A stretch of 64,000 nt of DNA from Buttiauxella gaviniae ATCC 51604 (GTDB lineage Bacteria; Pseudomonadota; Gammaproteobacteria; Enterobacterales; Enterobacteriaceae): contig NZ_LXEP01000005.1 in assembly GCF_001654835.1 (NCBI RefSeq), forward strand, positions 1-64,000, written 5' to 3'. The notes under the pieces are model-generated. The model was not told the origin of the DNA and searched no databases. It was given only the letters and a program-made list of their open reading frames with translations. The translations under genes were made by a program, and so were the position numbers. Position 1 is the stretch's first letter; every line of letters starts with the position of its first letter. Below are positions 24,315-34,370 of this stretch, one piece after another.

Positions 24315-25423
24315 AGAAAATACTCCTTCACTTTTTCAATTACATACATCTGTTCTTCATCTGTTAGTGAAGCATGAATTGGTAAACAAAGAACTCTCTG
24401 AGATTTATCTTTGGCATTAGTAAGTTTTTGGGGGTTAGAACTTGATAATCCTTTATACATAGGCATATCACTAATTAGTGGATAAAAATATCGTCTAGAC
24501 ATAACCTTGTTAATTTTTAAAAAATCATATAAGCCATCTCTACTGATATTATTTTTGCTTTTTATGAGTATTGGGAAATAAGAATAATTCTGAGAAGCAG
24601 TTTCTTGCTCATCAATTATTTCAATGCCACTTATAATCCCCAATTCATTTTTATAACGATAATGAATTTCTTTACGATATTCAATGGCAGTACGTATATA
24701 TTTTAATTGTAACAGACCAAATGCTGCATTAACTTCACTCATTTTCCCGTTAATGCCTGGTGCTGTTACTGTTAATTCATCTACAAAACCAAAGTTTTTT
24801 AATCTATCTATGCGTTCTTTTGTTTTAGCGTCTGGGCATACAATGGCCCCACCTTCAAAAGTATTAAACACTTTTGTTGCATGGAAACTTAATATTGATA
24901 GATCACCATAGGTTAATAGACTTTTGTCTTTAAATTCTATTCCAAATGCATGAGCTGCATCATATATAATTTTCAATCCATAATTATCAGCTATTCTTTG
25001 TATTTCTTCTACATCGCATGGATGCCCATAGCAATGAACTGGCATGATTGCTGTAGTATTGGGTGTTATAGCTTCTTCGATTTTCCTAGGATCAATATTG
25101 AAACCATTAATTTCTGTATCTACAAATACTGGTGTCAGATTATTCCACATAATGGAATGCGAGGTTGCTACAAATGAATATGGTGTTGTTATTACTTCTC
25201 CTTTTATTCTCAATGCTTGCAATGCAGTAACAAGAGCTATTGTTGCATTTGTAAACAAACAAATATGTTTAACATTTAAAAATTCACATAATTCCTTTTC
25301 TAAGCGCTGATGAAATGGGCCGTTATTTGTCAGCCATTTATTATCCCATATTTCTCTCAAATATGGGATAAACTCATCAAGCTCAGGTAAATGTGGTTGT
25401 GTTACAAAAATATTTTTTCTCAT
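24311..25423 (-). CDS. vioA: dTDP-4-amino-4,6-dideoxy-D-glucose transaminase, VioA-type
   Basis: The 370-residue protein is a DegT/DnrJ/EryC1 PLP enzyme. It shows the sugar-aminotransferase signatures NKWLTNNGPFHQRLE near residue 28, the PLP-stacking YDAAHAFG (154-161) and the Schiff-base Lys 184 in SFHATKVFNTFEGGA. The N-terminal pattern is the one I associate with VioA of E. coli O7 and Shigella dysenteriae 7, which turns dTDP-4-keto-6-deoxyglucose into dTDP-Qui4N. The RmlA and RmlB next door supply that substrate. No 3,4-ketoisomerase gene is present, which argues against a 3-amino sugar. The ATG at 25423 follows the rmlC stop with AAGGGTG before it. Confidence 0.75.
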   Translation of the reverse strand: MRKNIFVTQPHLPELDEFIPYLREIWDNKWLTNNGPFHQRLEKELCEFLNVKHICLFTNATIALVTALQALRIKGEVITTPYSFVATSHSIMWNNLTPVFVDTEINGFNIDPRKIEEAITPNTTAIMPVHCYGHPCDVEEIQRIADNYGLKIIYDAAHAFGIEFKDKSLLTYGDLSILSFHATKVFNTFEGGAIVCPDAKTKERIDRLKNFGFVDELTVTAPGINGKMSEVNAAFGLLQLKYIRTAIEYRKEIHYRYKNELGIISGIEIIDEQETASQNYSYFPILIKSKNNISRDGLYDFLKINKVMSRRYFYPLISDMPMYKGLSSSNPQKLTNAKDKSQRVLCLPIHASLTDEEQMYVIEKVKEYFL

Positions 25424-25424
25424 A

Positions 25425-25967
25425 TCAGCACCCTTGAAAGTCCTTGAATGAAATACCATTATTATCTTTTTCCGATAAAATAAAAGGCGCACATGGCCAC
25501 TTTATATCTATAATAGGATCATTCCAGAGGATAGTACTCTCAGCATCAGATCTATAATAGCCTGTAGTTTTATATAATAAATCTGCTTCGGCACTTATCA
25601 CTAAAAAACCATGTGCAAAGCCTTCTGGTATCCATAATTGCCTTTTATTTTCACCTGATAAATAAACTCCTTCCCATTTGCCAAATGTAGGGGACTCAGG
25701 ACGAATATCCACAGCAACATCAAATACTTCACCTGTTATACATCTGACCAATTTACCCTGTGCGTGTGGCTTCTTTTGAAAGTGTAAACCTCTTAATACG
25801 CCATTGGTGGATTTTGAATGATTATCCTGTACAAATTCAACCTTCCGCCCTACTGCCTCTTCAAATACTTTCTGATTAAAACTTTCCATAAAGAAACCGC
25901 GTTCATCACCAAAAACTTTAGGCTCAAAGATTAATACATCTGGAATAGCTGTTTTTATTACATTCAT
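25425..25967 (-). CDS. rmlC: dTDP-4-dehydrorhamnose 3,5-epimerase
   Basis: RmlC epimerises dTDP-4-keto-6-deoxyglucose at C3 and C5 on the way to L-rhamnose. The 180-residue cupin has the catalytic His in GVLRGLHFQ, the acidic/basic pocket residues of DERGFFMESFN, and the Tyr-rich ADLLYKTTGYY segment. It follows rmlA after one base. Its composition is AT-rich, like vioA, whereas rmlB/D/A are closer to the genome average. Confidence 0.95.
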   Translation of the reverse strand: MNVIKTAIPDVLIFEPKVFGDERGFFMESFNQKVFEEAVGRKVEFVQDNHSKSTNGVLRGLHFQKKPHAQGKLVRCITGEVFDVAVDIRPESPTFGKWEGVYLSGENKRQLWIPEGFAHGFLVISAEADLLYKTTGYYRSDAESTILWNDPIIDIKWPCAPFILSEKDNNGISFKDFQGC

Positions 25968-25968
25968 T

Positions 25969-26847
25969 TTAGAGGCCTTTAACCATTTTCAGTAAATACT
26001 TACCATAATCATTTTTCACTAACGGTGCAGCCAGTTTCTTGACCTGCTCAGCATTTATGAACCCTTTACGGAATGCTATCTCTTCTGGGCAAGCTACTTT
26101 TAACCCCTGACGCAATTCAATAGTCTGAATGAAGTTGCTAGCTTCAATTAAGCTTTGATGCGTTCCAGTGTCCAACCAAGCATACCCACGCCCCATCATG
26201 GCAACTGACATTCGGCCTTGCTCCATATAGATGCGGTTAATATCTGTAATTTCTAATTCACCACGAAGGGAAGGCTGCAGACTTTTCGCCATTTCCACTA
26301 CGCTATTATCGTAGAAATAAAGACCGGTTACTGCATAATTGCTTTTTGGCTCAAGAGGTTTTTCTTCTAGTGAAATAGCTTTACCTTCTTTATCAAATTC
26401 AACTACACCATAACGCTCAGGATCGTGTACATGATATGCAAATACTGTAGCGCCTGACTCTTGGGCTACTGCATGTTCAAGTTGTTTTTGAAGATCGTGA
26501 CCATAGAAAATATTATCGCCTAGAACCAATGCACAATCATCATCACCTATAAATTCTTCACCGATAATAAATGCCTGCGCAAGGCCGTCAGGACTTTCCT
26601 GCACTTTATATTGCAGATTCAGTCCCCACTGAGACCCGTCTCCAAGCAACTGCTCAAAACGGGGAGTATCCTGCGGAGTGCTGATAATCAAGATATCGCG
26701 AATACCGGCGAGCATTAAGGTGCTCAGCGGGTAATAAATCATTGGCTTGTCATAGATTGGTAGCAGTTGTTTACTCACTGCCATTGTCACTGGATATAAA
26801 CGAGTGCCAGAACCACCAGCAAGAATAATACCTTTACGTGAAGTCAT
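25969..26847 (-). CDS. rmlA: Glucose-1-phosphate thymidylyltransferase
   Basis: RmlA joins dTTP and glucose 1-phosphate to dTDP-glucose, the entry step for both L-rhamnose and Qui4N here. The 292-residue protein has the nucleotidyltransferase motif [11 protein letters not shown] at residues 11-21, the KPMIYYPL lysine block and the VLGDNIFYG metal site. It lies 54 bases downstream of rmlD on the same transcript. L-rhamnose feedback on RmlA is known in the family. Confidence 0.97.
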   Translation of the reverse strand: MTSRKGIILAGGSGTRLYPVTMAVSKQLLPIYDKPMIYYPLSTLMLAGIRDILIISTPQDTPRFEQLLGDGSQWGLNLQYKVQESPDGLAQAFIIGEEFIGDDDCALVLGDNIFYGHDLQKQLEHAVAQESGATVFAYHVHDPERYGVVEFDKEGKAISLEEKPLEPKSNYAVTGLYFYDNSVVEMAKSLQPSLRGELEITDINRIYMEQGRMSVAMMGRGYAWLDTGTHQSLIEASNFIQTIELRQGLKVACPEEIAFRKGFINAEQVKKLAAPLVKNDYGKYLLKMVKGL

Positions 26848-26901
26848 ATTAATTTTCCATTTTGAAAGCGGCCTTTGATAAAACCACTTATTAATTTATT
26901 G

Positions 26902-27801
26902 CTATGCTTTCGTCGCCGCGAAAATTTCAACTAACATGCGCTTAACACCCACATCCCACGTAGGAAGTGTCAACCCAAACGTCTTTTGGAGTTTCTGAGT
27001 ATTGAGACGTGAATTTTGAGGGCGGCGAGCAGGTGTTGGGTAAGCGCTAGTAGGAACCGGATGCGTCTTGCTTACAGCAAGTTCCATGCCTGCTTTTTTC
27101 GCTTCAGCAAACACCAGGTTGGCGTAATCAAACCAAGTTGTCGTCCCGGATGCAACCAAGTGATATAAACCAGCAACTTCAGGTTTGCCGATTGCCATTT
27201 TTATTGCATGAGCCGTACAGTCAGCAAGCAATTCCGCGCCTGTAGGTGCACCAAACTGATCGTTAATGATGGAAAGCTCTTCACGTTCTTTTGCGAGTCG
27301 TAGCATTGTCTTAGCAAAGTTATTGCCTTTACCAGCAAACACCCAACTAGTACGGAAAATGAGATGCTTAGAGCAATATTTTTGCACCGCAATTTCTCCG
27401 GCAAGCTTTGTTTCACCGTAAGTATTTAACGGTGCTGTCGCATCCGTCTCCACCCACGGTTTTTCGCCATCACCGGGGAAAACATAATCGGTTGAATAAT
27501 GAATGATCCAGGCATTAATTTTTTCTGCTTCTTTTGCAATGGCTTCGACACTTGTGGCGTTGAGCAATTGGGCAAAATCACGTTCACTTTCTGCTTTATC
27601 TACCGCTGTATGGGCAGCAGCATTGACAATAACATCAGGCTTCACGCGACGAACAGTTTCAGCAACGCCTTCTGGATTACTGAAATCACCGCAGAATTCA
27701 GTCGAATGAACATCAACCGCAATAATGTTTCCTAAAGGCGCCAGGGAGCGTTGTAATTCCCAGCCTACCTGTCCCGTTTTACCGAATAACAGAATATTCA
27801 T
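26902..27801 (-). CDS. rmlD: dTDP-4-dehydrorhamnose reductase
   Basis: RmlD performs the last reduction to dTDP-L-rhamnose with NAD(P)H. The 299-residue SDR protein has the dinucleotide motif [11 protein letters not shown] (residues 6-16), STDYVFPG, and the catalytic YGETKLAGE Tyr-Lys pair. Its ATG overlaps the rmlB stop by four bases. Its presence shows that true L-rhamnose is made, in addition to the aminosugar branch. Confidence 0.97.
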   Translation of the reverse strand: MNILLFGKTGQVGWELQRSLAPLGNIIAVDVHSTEFCGDFSNPEGVAETVRRVKPDVIVNAAAHTAVDKAESERDFAQLLNATSVEAIAKEAEKINAWIIHYSTDYVFPGDGEKPWVETDATAPLNTYGETKLAGEIAVQKYCSKHLIFRTSWVFAGKGNNFAKTMLRLAKEREELSIINDQFGAPTGAELLADCTAHAIKMAIGKPEVAGLYHLVASGTTTWFDYANLVFAEAKKAGMELAVSKTHPVPTSAYPTPARRPQNSRLNTQKLQKTFGLTLPTWDVGVKRMLVEIFAATKA

Positions 27802-28883
27802 TTACGCTCACCATAATTCTGTTCAATCCACGATTTATAGGCACCACTTTTAATATTATCTACCCACTGTTGATTGGTTAAATACCATTCAACCGTTTTG
27901 CGAATACCACTTTCAAACGTTTCTTGCGGTTTCCAGTTCAAATCGTGACTAATTTTGCTGGCATCAATAGCGTAACGGCGATCATGGCCTGGACGGTCCG
28001 CAACATAGGTAATTTGTTCACGGTATGAAGTGTTTTTAGGAACCATTTCATCGAGCAGGTCACAAATAGCCAGTACCACATCGAGATTTTTCTTCTCATT
28101 ATGACCACCAATGTTGTAAGTCTCGCCGAGAGACCCTTGAGTCACAACGGTATAAAGTGCGCGAGCGTGATCTTCAACATATAGCCAGTCACGGATCTGA
28201 TCACCTTTGCCATATACAGGCAAGTTCTTACCTTCAAGCGCATTAAGAATAACCAATGGGATTAGTTTTTCTGGGAAGTGATATGGGCCGTAGTTATTTG
28301 AACAGTTGGTTACGATACAAGGCAGACCGTAGGTCCGCTGCCAGGCACGAACTAAATGGTCGCTGGACGCTTTCGATGCAGAATAAGGGCTGCTTGGTGC
28401 ATATGAAGTTGTTTCGGTAAATAGCGGAAGATCCGTTCCTGCCGCACATTCATCAGGATGCGGCAAATCACCATAGACTTCATCGGTAGAAATATGGTGG
28501 AAACGGAAACTTGCTTTACGTTCTTCGTTTAATTTCGACCAATATGCTCGGGCTGCTTCAAGCAATGTATAAGTGCCAACAATATTGGTTTCGATAAATT
28601 CCGCAGGCCCGGTGATCGAACGATCAACGTGACTTTCCGCTGCCAAGTGCATCACTGAATCCGGCTGGTGCTCGGCAAAAATTTCGTCCAGTGCATTTCT
28701 GTCGCAAATATCTGCTTGCACAAAAGCATAGCGATCATTACCAGAAACTTCTGCTAACGATTCAAGATTACCTGCATAGGTTAATTTATCGACGTTAACG
28801 ACGCTGTCTTGAGTATTATTTATGATATGACGAACGACCGCTGAGCCTATAAAACCGGCACCACCAGTAACAAGAATTTTCAC
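27798..28883 (-). CDS. rmlB: dTDP-glucose 4,6-dehydratase
   Basis: RmlB makes dTDP-4-keto-6-deoxyglucose, the branch point between RmlC/RmlD and the VioA-type transaminase. The 361-residue protein has [12 protein letters not shown] (residues 6-17), the STDEVYGD active-site segment with its Asp-Glu pair, and YSASKAS with the catalytic Tyr and Lys. It is the first gene of the O-antigen transcript, about 120 bases behind the JUMPstart/ops leader. Confidence 0.97.
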   Translation of the reverse strand: MKILVTGGAGFIGSAVVRHIINNTQDSVVNVDKLTYAGNLESLAEVSGNDRYAFVQADICDRNALDEIFAEHQPDSVMHLAAESHVDRSITGPAEFIETNIVGTYTLLEAARAYWSKLNEERKASFRFHHISTDEVYGDLPHPDECAAGTDLPLFTETTSYAPSSPYSASKASSDHLVRAWQRTYGLPCIVTNCSNNYGPYHFPEKLIPLVILNALEGKNLPVYGKGDQIRDWLYVEDHARALYTVVTQGSLGETYNIGGHNEKKNLDVVLAICDLLDEMVPKNTSYREQITYVADRPGHDRRYAIDASKISHDLNWKPQETFESGIRKTVEWYLTNQQWVDNIKSGAYKSWIEQNYGERK

Positions 28884-29001
28884 GGATGCAATCTCTCTTT
28901 AATCTTGTAGTAATTTTCTTCGATAAATGAATATCGGACGTTTCAATTAATTTAATTCAGGTAATAATGGCTAATACAAAAGGGGGAATAATTTACATCA
29001 G

Positions 29002-29040
29002 CCATGCTACCGCCCCTGGCTTAACAGCTACCAGAACACT
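29002..29040 (-). promoter_or_regulatory. JUMPstart with ops element (RfaH recruitment site), O-antigen operon
   Basis: On the minus strand the 39-base stretch matches the JUMPstart consensus closely, including TGGTAGCTGTTAAGCCAGGG, and ends with the ops core GGCGGTAGCATG (complement of 29003-29014). RNA polymerase pauses at ops and recruits RfaH, which suppresses termination across long polysaccharide operons. It is transcribed about 120 bases ahead of rmlB. A 21-base core recurs identically before wza. Confidence 0.93.
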
Positions 29041-29095
29041 AAACACTTATGTATAGAACGAATTCCCTGCTCTATATCGGCTACATTTTATGAAA

Positions 29096-29166
29096 CATTC
29101 GAATGAACAAGAGCTTACAGCATCAGTAGCTTCTAAGATGATTACCCTATTTTGTTCATTCGAATG
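29096..29166. repeat. Paired palindromes / long inverted repeat
   Basis: CATTCGAATGAACAA at 29096-29110 is exactly mirrored by TTGTTCATTCGAATG at 29152-29166. Each arm contains the perfect palindrome CATTCGAATG, so the same 10-mer occurs twice, 61 bases centre to centre, close to six helical turns. It could act as a double operator or as an RNA stem. No target-site duplication flanks it. Confidence 0.85.
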
Positions 29167-29207
29167 TCTTGCCATCACCGGCAAACACACTTTGTAACAT
29201 GCAACTC

Positions 29208-29280
29208 AAAAAAAACGGCAATCAGTCTTGGCAAGGCTTCAAACAAACAACCTCACCGCCACTATTGACTGCCGCTCTTT
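29208..29280 (-). terminator. Possible galF terminator with large loop
   Basis: On the minus strand CGGCAGTCA and TGATTGCCG can form a 9-bp stem (one G-T pair) that is followed directly by eight T, but the loop is over 40 bases. It begins about 35 bases after the galF stop. Confidence 0.45.
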
Positions 29281-29315
29281 GCATCAAATACGTACCATCA
29301 CTGTTATCAAAACTC

Positions 29316-30212
29316 TCAGCGCGCCAGCAACTTCTGAATGCTGTCCCTGAACTTCTGGCCTTCTTTATGGTTACGCAGACCATATTGCACAAATGCCTGC
29401 ATATAACCCATTTTCTTGCCGCAGTCGTAGCTTTCGCCAGTCATTAATGCAACTTCTACCGCTTGTTTTTTATTAAGTGCAGCAATGGCATCGGTTAACT
29501 GGATACGTCCCCAGGCACCCGGCTCGGTTTTCTCGAGTTCAGCCCAGATATCAGCTGACAGAACATAGCGCCCTACTGCTGCCAGATCGGAATCCAGTGT
29601 TTGTGGTTCATCCGGTTTCTCTACAAACTCGACAATGCGGCCAATCTGCCCATCATTATCTAGCGGTTCTTCCGTTGTGATAACTGAGTAGTCAGACAAA
29701 TCAACGTTAGGCATGTGTTTTGCCAGAACCTGGCTGCGCCCTGTCTCTCTGAAACGCTCAACAATAGCCGCTAAATTATAACGCAATGGGTCCGCACTTG
29801 CGCCATCAAGGATAACGTCAGGCAATACCACAACAAATGGGTTGTCGCCAACAATCGGGCGGGCGCACAAAATGGAGTGACCAAGGCCTAGCGGTTGAGC
29901 CTGACGTACGTTCATAATCGTCACGCCCGGAGGGCAGATTGACTGAACCTCAGCGAGCAACTGGCGCTTAACACGCTGCTCAAGCAGAGCTTCAAGTTCA
30001 TAAGATGTATCGAAGTGGTTTTCAACAGCATTCTTGGATGAATGTGTTACCAGAACGATTTCCTTGATACCAGCAGCTACGATCTCGTCGACGATATATT
30101 GGATCATCGGCTTATCGACGATCGGTAACATCTCTTTTGGGATAGCTTTTGTTGCGGGCAACATATGCATGCCCAAGCCTGCTACCGGAATAACTGCTTT
30201 CAAATTAATCAT
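29316..30212 (-). CDS. galF: UTP-glucose-1-phosphate uridylyltransferase-like subunit GalF
   Basis: GalF is a GalU paralogue thought to modulate UDP-glucose supply. The 298-residue protein has the N-terminal nucleotidyltransferase segment [20 protein letters not shown]; the GMHM in place of the GTRM seen in GalU is the known GalF mark and explains its weak own activity. The ATG at 30212 is chosen for family agreement and the upstream GAGGTGGG; a GTG at 30224 would add four residues. It lies between colanic acid and O-antigen genes, as in E. coli. Confidence 0.94.
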   Translation of the reverse strand: MINLKAVIPVAGLGMHMLPATKAIPKEMLPIVDKPMIQYIVDEIVAAGIKEIVLVTHSSKNAVENHFDTSYELEALLEQRVKRQLLAEVQSICPPGVTIMNVRQAQPLGLGHSILCARPIVGDNPFVVVLPDVILDGASADPLRYNLAAIVERFRETGRSQVLAKHMPNVDLSDYSVITTEEPLDNDGQIGRIVEFVEKPDEPQTLDSDLAAVGRYVLSADIWAELEKTEPGAWGRIQLTDAIAALNKKQAVEVALMTGESYDCGKKMGYMQAFVQYGLRNHKEGQKFRDSIQKLLAR

Positions 30213-30388
30213 ATTCAAGCCCACCTCAAAATGGTTGGGGGATTATAGTCTTTTCGTGCGCTGATGCCAGCATGAATTGATCCCCAGAATTAGTACTTCA
30301 TCTTAACGTTCTCAATAAAGTACGCAAAACCAAAACCTTGATTTATGCATTGCAAAAGCTCGGATTAATCGCAATGTGATTTGACAAT

Positions 30389-31816
30389 CTACTTAGTCGC
30401 TACTGGTAGCACAAAATTCAACCCGCTCGTGTTCACATGCTGATGGTCAATCCGATCGATATCCACCGAACTCTGCCCCTTCTCATTCACGGCTCGCACA
30501 TTAGCCAGCGAGAGGAGCGTATCCCCCTTAGCCATAAAGCGGCCTCGCACGTCTTTGCGCAGGTCGAAGTTAAGCTTCAGCGCTGGTCCAGTTTCAGCGT
30601 ACTGCATGACGTCAACGTTGCGCAGAAACAAGTGTTGCGGTTTGTTATGCAACTCAAGCGTTGCGCGCTTTAGCGCCGCATTGGTGATGGCAACAAACGA
30701 CGTCGCGTTACCCGAAGAAATCTGTATTCCACGGCTTTTGTACTGCATATGAGTATTATCAAGCGATATATTGTTTAGTTTAAAATTTTGCGGAATAGAT
30801 AAATACTTACCCTTGATCGCACCATAACCAATAAGAAAACCCGCACTCTCTTTCATGTCGATATTATCAATCACGAAATTATCACAGCCATAAATTGCTA
30901 TTGTAGCGTTATCAATTCCCGCTTTCTGGCTGAAAGTATGATTAATGTTGCGGGCCTTAATATTACGAATAACAAAGTGTTTACCATTTTCAACATGTAT
31001 TAACTGCCTACAATTGCTGCCAGTAATATTCGCCACCACAAAATTCTTCACCGCCTGGTCTTCCGGGTAGTCGTTGTCGTAAGTACTGCCCGCAAGCCCA
31101 ATCCCAATGCCCCAGTTGATCTTCCCATTGGTACAATCAATGTTTTCAATTACATGGTCTGAGATAAGCAGGTTGTGGTCATTGATAGCAACATTCCATT
31201 CTATAGCATCACCCTGCAAGTGGCTAAAATGCCCGTTGGTGATCTTCACGTTCTCCATACGATTATGGAACCCCTGGCGCAATATCGCGTAGTTCGCATC
31301 GTGCACCGTAATCTGGTCGATCACCAGGTTACGCATGGTGCGCTGCTCTTTTCCGCCAATGTAGATCTGCGTGACAGGCACAAAACCGCTCATATCAATG
31401 CCTTTGATAGTGCAGTCAGAGCCACGCACATCGAGGGTGATATTGTTAAACCGCCCGCCCTTCTCCCCTAACACCTGGCAGCCATCCTGCAGCACAAAAC
31501 GCCCTTTGCCATTGCCCTTTAAGCCACCAGCGACGTGCAAAGTTTTGCCTTCCGGCATAAAAATGGCGGTATTGATGTTGTCGCAAACCAAATCGGCTGG
31601 AACGGATACGATATCAGCCGCTGAGAAAGCCTGTTTGAAAGCGGCAATCCAGTCACCGCTATAGAACTTTTGCACGTTGGCCTCACTTTTAAGGCCTGTG
31701 GCAAACACGCTACGAGGTAAGATGAATGGCACCGCGGCCAGCACTGAGCTGGCTTTGAGCAATTTGCGGCGGGAGGAGGAAAACGAAGGGTGAGTCGATT
31801 CAAATCTTTTGCGCAT
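30389..31816 (-). CDS. wcaM: Colanic acid biosynthesis protein WcaM
   Basis: WcaM is the last gene product of the colanic acid operon and looks like a right-handed beta-helix protein, with repeated N/D-rich strands such as [14 protein letters not shown] and [11 protein letters not shown]. Its biochemical role is not firmly known. The 475-residue product starts with an extended signal in which SRRKLLK precedes a hydrophobic segment ending in SVFA, a twin-arginine export motif, so it probably works in the periplasm. GAGGATGT precedes the ATG. It follows wcaL after 29 bases. Confidence 0.93.
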   Translation of the reverse strand: MRKRFESTHPSFSSSRRKLLKASSVLAAVPFILPRSVFATGLKSEANVQKFYSGDWIAAFKQAFSAADIVSVPADLVCDNINTAIFMPEGKTLHVAGGLKGNGKGRFVLQDGCQVLGEKGGRFNNITLDVRGSDCTIKGIDMSGFVPVTQIYIGGKEQRTMRNLVIDQITVHDANYAILRQGFHNRMENVKITNGHFSHLQGDAIEWNVAINDHNLLISDHVIENIDCTNGKINWGIGIGLAGSTYDNDYPEDQAVKNFVVANITGSNCRQLIHVENGKHFVIRNIKARNINHTFSQKAGIDNATIAIYGCDNFVIDNIDMKESAGFLIGYGAIKGKYLSIPQNFKLNNISLDNTHMQYKSRGIQISSGNATSFVAITNAALKRATLELHNKPQHLFLRNVDVMQYAETGPALKLNFDLRKDVRGRFMAKGDTLLSLANVRAVNEKGQSSVDIDRIDHQHVNTSGLNFVLPVATK

Positions 31817-31845
31817 ACATCCTCGTGAGGTTTCACTCGGTGGGT

Positions 31846-33066
31846 TTACAGCGTTTGTAGCTGACGGGCTAATTCTCGGTAGATAACTTGCTGGTTAAAT
31901 TCAGTTTCGACTTTCGCACGGGCCAAGCTGAGCATTGGTTTAAGATCATTGGCTTCGATTCTGCCGAAGGCCTGCAACGTGTCTGCAAGCGCCATTGCAT
32001 CTTTTTCAGGCACCAGCCAACCGGTGCGACCCGCGTCAATGAGTTCAGGAATACCGCTATGTACGGTGGAGATAACCGGAATACCCACCGCCATCGCCTC
32101 CATTAGCGCCACCGGAATACCTTCCATATCGCCATCTTCACCGGTTATCGACGGCAGCAAGAACACATCGGCTTCATCGAGCATCGCTTTCACTTCATGG
32201 TTCGGTTTAAAGCCAGGCATAAACACCACGTCATCAAGCTGATTTTGTTCAATAAGTGTGCGCAGGCGCGTTTCCCACGGACCAATACCGAGAATGTTGT
32301 AACGGAACTTCACGCCGCGTTCTTTGAGCCGCAGGCAGGCTTCAATCGCGATATGCAGACCTTTCTTCTCGGTCAATCGTGCTACCGAAATAATCTCCAA
32401 CGTTTTGGCCGGAGCTTTCACGCTACGCTGCGAGAACCGCTCCATATCCACGCCCATACGCGAAACGGTAATCTTGTTGGCCGGGCAACCCATTTTTTGC
32501 AAACGCCCCGCCCATAAATTGCTTATCGGCAGCATCAAATCGCCACGGGTAAAGAGTTTTTGATATTCCGGTGTGTAGTGCGCAAGCGCCTCGCGCCCTG
32601 AAATATCAATGCCGTGGAACACCGTGGCAATTTTCCCTTTAAGCAGGCCTAATTCACGCAGCTTTGCTGCCGTGACACCTGCCGGGCCGAAGTGGGCGAT
32701 AAATACATCAGCCTGTACGGTTTGCGGGTTACGGCCACAAATAGAGGAAAGGATCAGGTTGCGCGCCTCCTCGCCATAGCGTTTGGAATTAAGCGCGCGC
32801 CAGGTCTGCGGGCGAAGGGCACCACGCAGAGTGTTCAAGGCTCGAGATTGCAGTTTTGCTGCCTTCCCCGAAGGCTCGTCCATCAGCCAGGTGGTTTTCG
32901 CAGCCAGATCGTACTCTTTGAATGCCGAGTGGGTATTGGTCAAATCCCCTTTCTGGATGGCGACAATTTCCACCTCAAAACCCATATCGATAAATGCCGT
33001 TATCTGATTGAGCACAAAGGTCTCGGAAGCCACAGGAAATTTGAGCAGGAAGAAACCAACTTTCAT
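31846..33066 (-). CDS. wcaL: Colanic acid glycosyltransferase WcaL
   Basis: The 406-residue GT4-family protein has the GT-B signs: [30 protein letters not shown], and the donor-binding [20 protein letters not shown] with its two conserved acidic residues. In the colanic acid pathway WcaL is assigned as a galactosyltransferase of the side chain. The start overlaps wcaK by four bases, so translation is coupled. Confidence 0.95.
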   Translation of the reverse strand: MKVGFFLLKFPVASETFVLNQITAFIDMGFEVEIVAIQKGDLTNTHSAFKEYDLAAKTTWLMDEPSGKAAKLQSRALNTLRGALRPQTWRALNSKRYGEEARNLILSSICGRNPQTVQADVFIAHFGPAGVTAAKLRELGLLKGKIATVFHGIDISGREALAHYTPEYQKLFTRGDLMLPISNLWAGRLQKMGCPANKITVSRMGVDMERFSQRSVKAPAKTLEIISVARLTEKKGLHIAIEACLRLKERGVKFRYNILGIGPWETRLRTLIEQNQLDDVVFMPGFKPNHEVKAMLDEADVFLLPSITGEDGDMEGIPVALMEAMAVGIPVISTVHSGIPELIDAGRTGWLVPEKDAMALADTLQAFGRIEANDLKPMLSLARAKVETEFNQQVIYRELARQLQTL

Positions 33067-34343
33067 TTTTCCCCCTTAACACGCTTTAATACCGATTCCA
33101 CCATGCGCAAACCATCTTCACGTTCGGCGCGCACCGCATGAGCCAGGCGTTCTTTAATTGCTGGTAATTGCCCCAGCACATCCGCCACCACGCTCTGTAA
33201 CGAGCCGTTCAGCAGTTGGCGAATTTCAATCGCCATTTCCGGCATGCCGAGCTGCTTCATGATGCCCGCAGATTTGTGTTCGTAATTGATAGCAATCGCA
33301 GGTGTGCCGAAGTTCATGGAAATAATGGCGGAGTGCAGGCGTGTGCCAACCGTCAGTTCGCATTCGCCGAGAATCTTGCCCATCTCCAGATCGTTAAGCT
33401 CATCCATCACCACATGGTATTGCTCAGGGTCATTCACATACTGGCGCAGGTTGAGCGCCACCATGCGGTCATCTTTGTTGTAGCTGTCGATACCCGTACA
33501 GGTCGACAACGCCAGCACCTGGTAACCCTGGTCAATGACACGATTCACCACCGAGGCGAATGCCTGCTCATAGGCCTGTTGCGTGGTGCCAAGGCGTTTG
33601 TCGAACGGTGCCAGTTCACGCAGCGTAATAGCGACGGTCTTCTTGCGCTTGATGGTTTCCAGCCAATGCTGCACCGCGTAGCTCGGCACAAAGCTGTCAT
33701 TGTGATGATCGACAAGCCAGGCGGTGTCGACGCCCTGCTCCACTTTGCTGCTATCAATATTGCTTTGCTTCATCAAGTCGAGACTGACGGACTCACGCAA
33801 AATCAGCGACTCGGCATTACCGAAAACATAACTCGCCAGGTGATTAAACTGCGGGTCCTGGAATGGCCCAACGCTATGGCCAATCATGTACACCGGCTTT
33901 TTGGCCATAAAGCTACACAGCGCGTGCTCAAACTGAGAAACGCCGTATAGATCGACAAAAAATGAGCCGCCGACCTGAATAATCGCGTCATATTTTTGCA
34001 GCGATTTCACAAAATCAATAAAGCCCTGCGGGATGGAGATATTGCGCAGGCGCCCGTTGTCCGTGGCTTTCGCCAGCAAAACCTGGTGTTGATACTTGCG
34101 GCGCAGCACTTTTTTTACCCGCCCCATCAGCCCAACCGCATTGTTGTGCTGTTTCATCTGCTTATACAAGCCGTCACCCATTACCGGGCGGCCCAGCAGC
34201 CATGCAGAACTCACCGGATAACGGCTCATCACATCAACCTGCACGGTGTCATCAATGGTGGTAATCGCATCGATCAGTCCGCGCAGAATGGCGCTGTCAC
34301 CACGGTTGCCGCAAGTGTGGTTGCCAAGAATCAATAATTTCAT
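33063..34343 (-). CDS. wcaK: Colanic acid pyruvyltransferase WcaK
   Basis: WcaK belongs to the polysaccharide pyruvyl transferase family and is thought to place the pyruvate ketal on the terminal galactose of the repeat unit. The 426-residue product shows the family's N-terminal NHTCGNRGDSAILRGL and the C-terminal VGTRLHSAIISMNFGTPAIAI with its conserved Arg-His. Its length equals that of the E. coli protein. Confidence 0.95.
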   Translation of the reverse strand: MKLLILGNHTCGNRGDSAILRGLIDAITTIDDTVQVDVMSRYPVSSAWLLGRPVMGDGLYKQMKQHNNAVGLMGRVKKVLRRKYQHQVLLAKATDNGRLRNISIPQGFIDFVKSLQKYDAIIQVGGSFFVDLYGVSQFEHALCSFMAKKPVYMIGHSVGPFQDPQFNHLASYVFGNAESLILRESVSLDLMKQSNIDSSKVEQGVDTAWLVDHHNDSFVPSYAVQHWLETIKRKKTVAITLRELAPFDKRLGTTQQAYEQAFASVVNRVIDQGYQVLALSTCTGIDSYNKDDRMVALNLRQYVNDPEQYHVVMDELNDLEMGKILGECELTVGTRLHSAIISMNFGTPAIAINYEHKSAGIMKQLGMPEMAIEIRQLLNGSLQSVVADVLGQLPAIKERLAHAVRAEREDGLRMVESVLKRVKGEK

Positions 34344-34370
34344 ATAAATCAGACCTCTTATTAAGGGGTT

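Larger units (their letters stand above)
28884..29315. other. galF-rmlB intergenic region (O-antigen leader)
   Basis: This 432-base gap holds, in the minus-strand reading order, a possible galF terminator (29208-29280), a 15-bp inverted repeat around a 41-base centre (29096-29166), and the JUMPstart/ops element (29002-29040). The O-antigen promoter must lie upstream of JUMPstart, but I see no clean -35/-10 pair. No coding sequence is supported. Confidence 0.7.

Noticed and set aside
24311-25423. FdtB/QdtB-type 3-aminotransferase for Fuc3N or Qui3N
   Set aside because: Those pathways need a 3,4-ketoisomerase (FdtA/QdtA), and no such gene is in the cassette; the N-terminal motif fits VioA better.
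29096-29166. A 71-bp miniature transposable element (MITE)
   Set aside because: The terminal repeats fit, but no target-site duplication flanks it and no second copy is in the window; kept only as a regulatory candidate.
33216-33950. A 244-codon open frame on the plus strand
   Set aside because: It is antisense to wcaK, which is full length and clearly recognised; the translation is His/Arg-rich and not protein-like.
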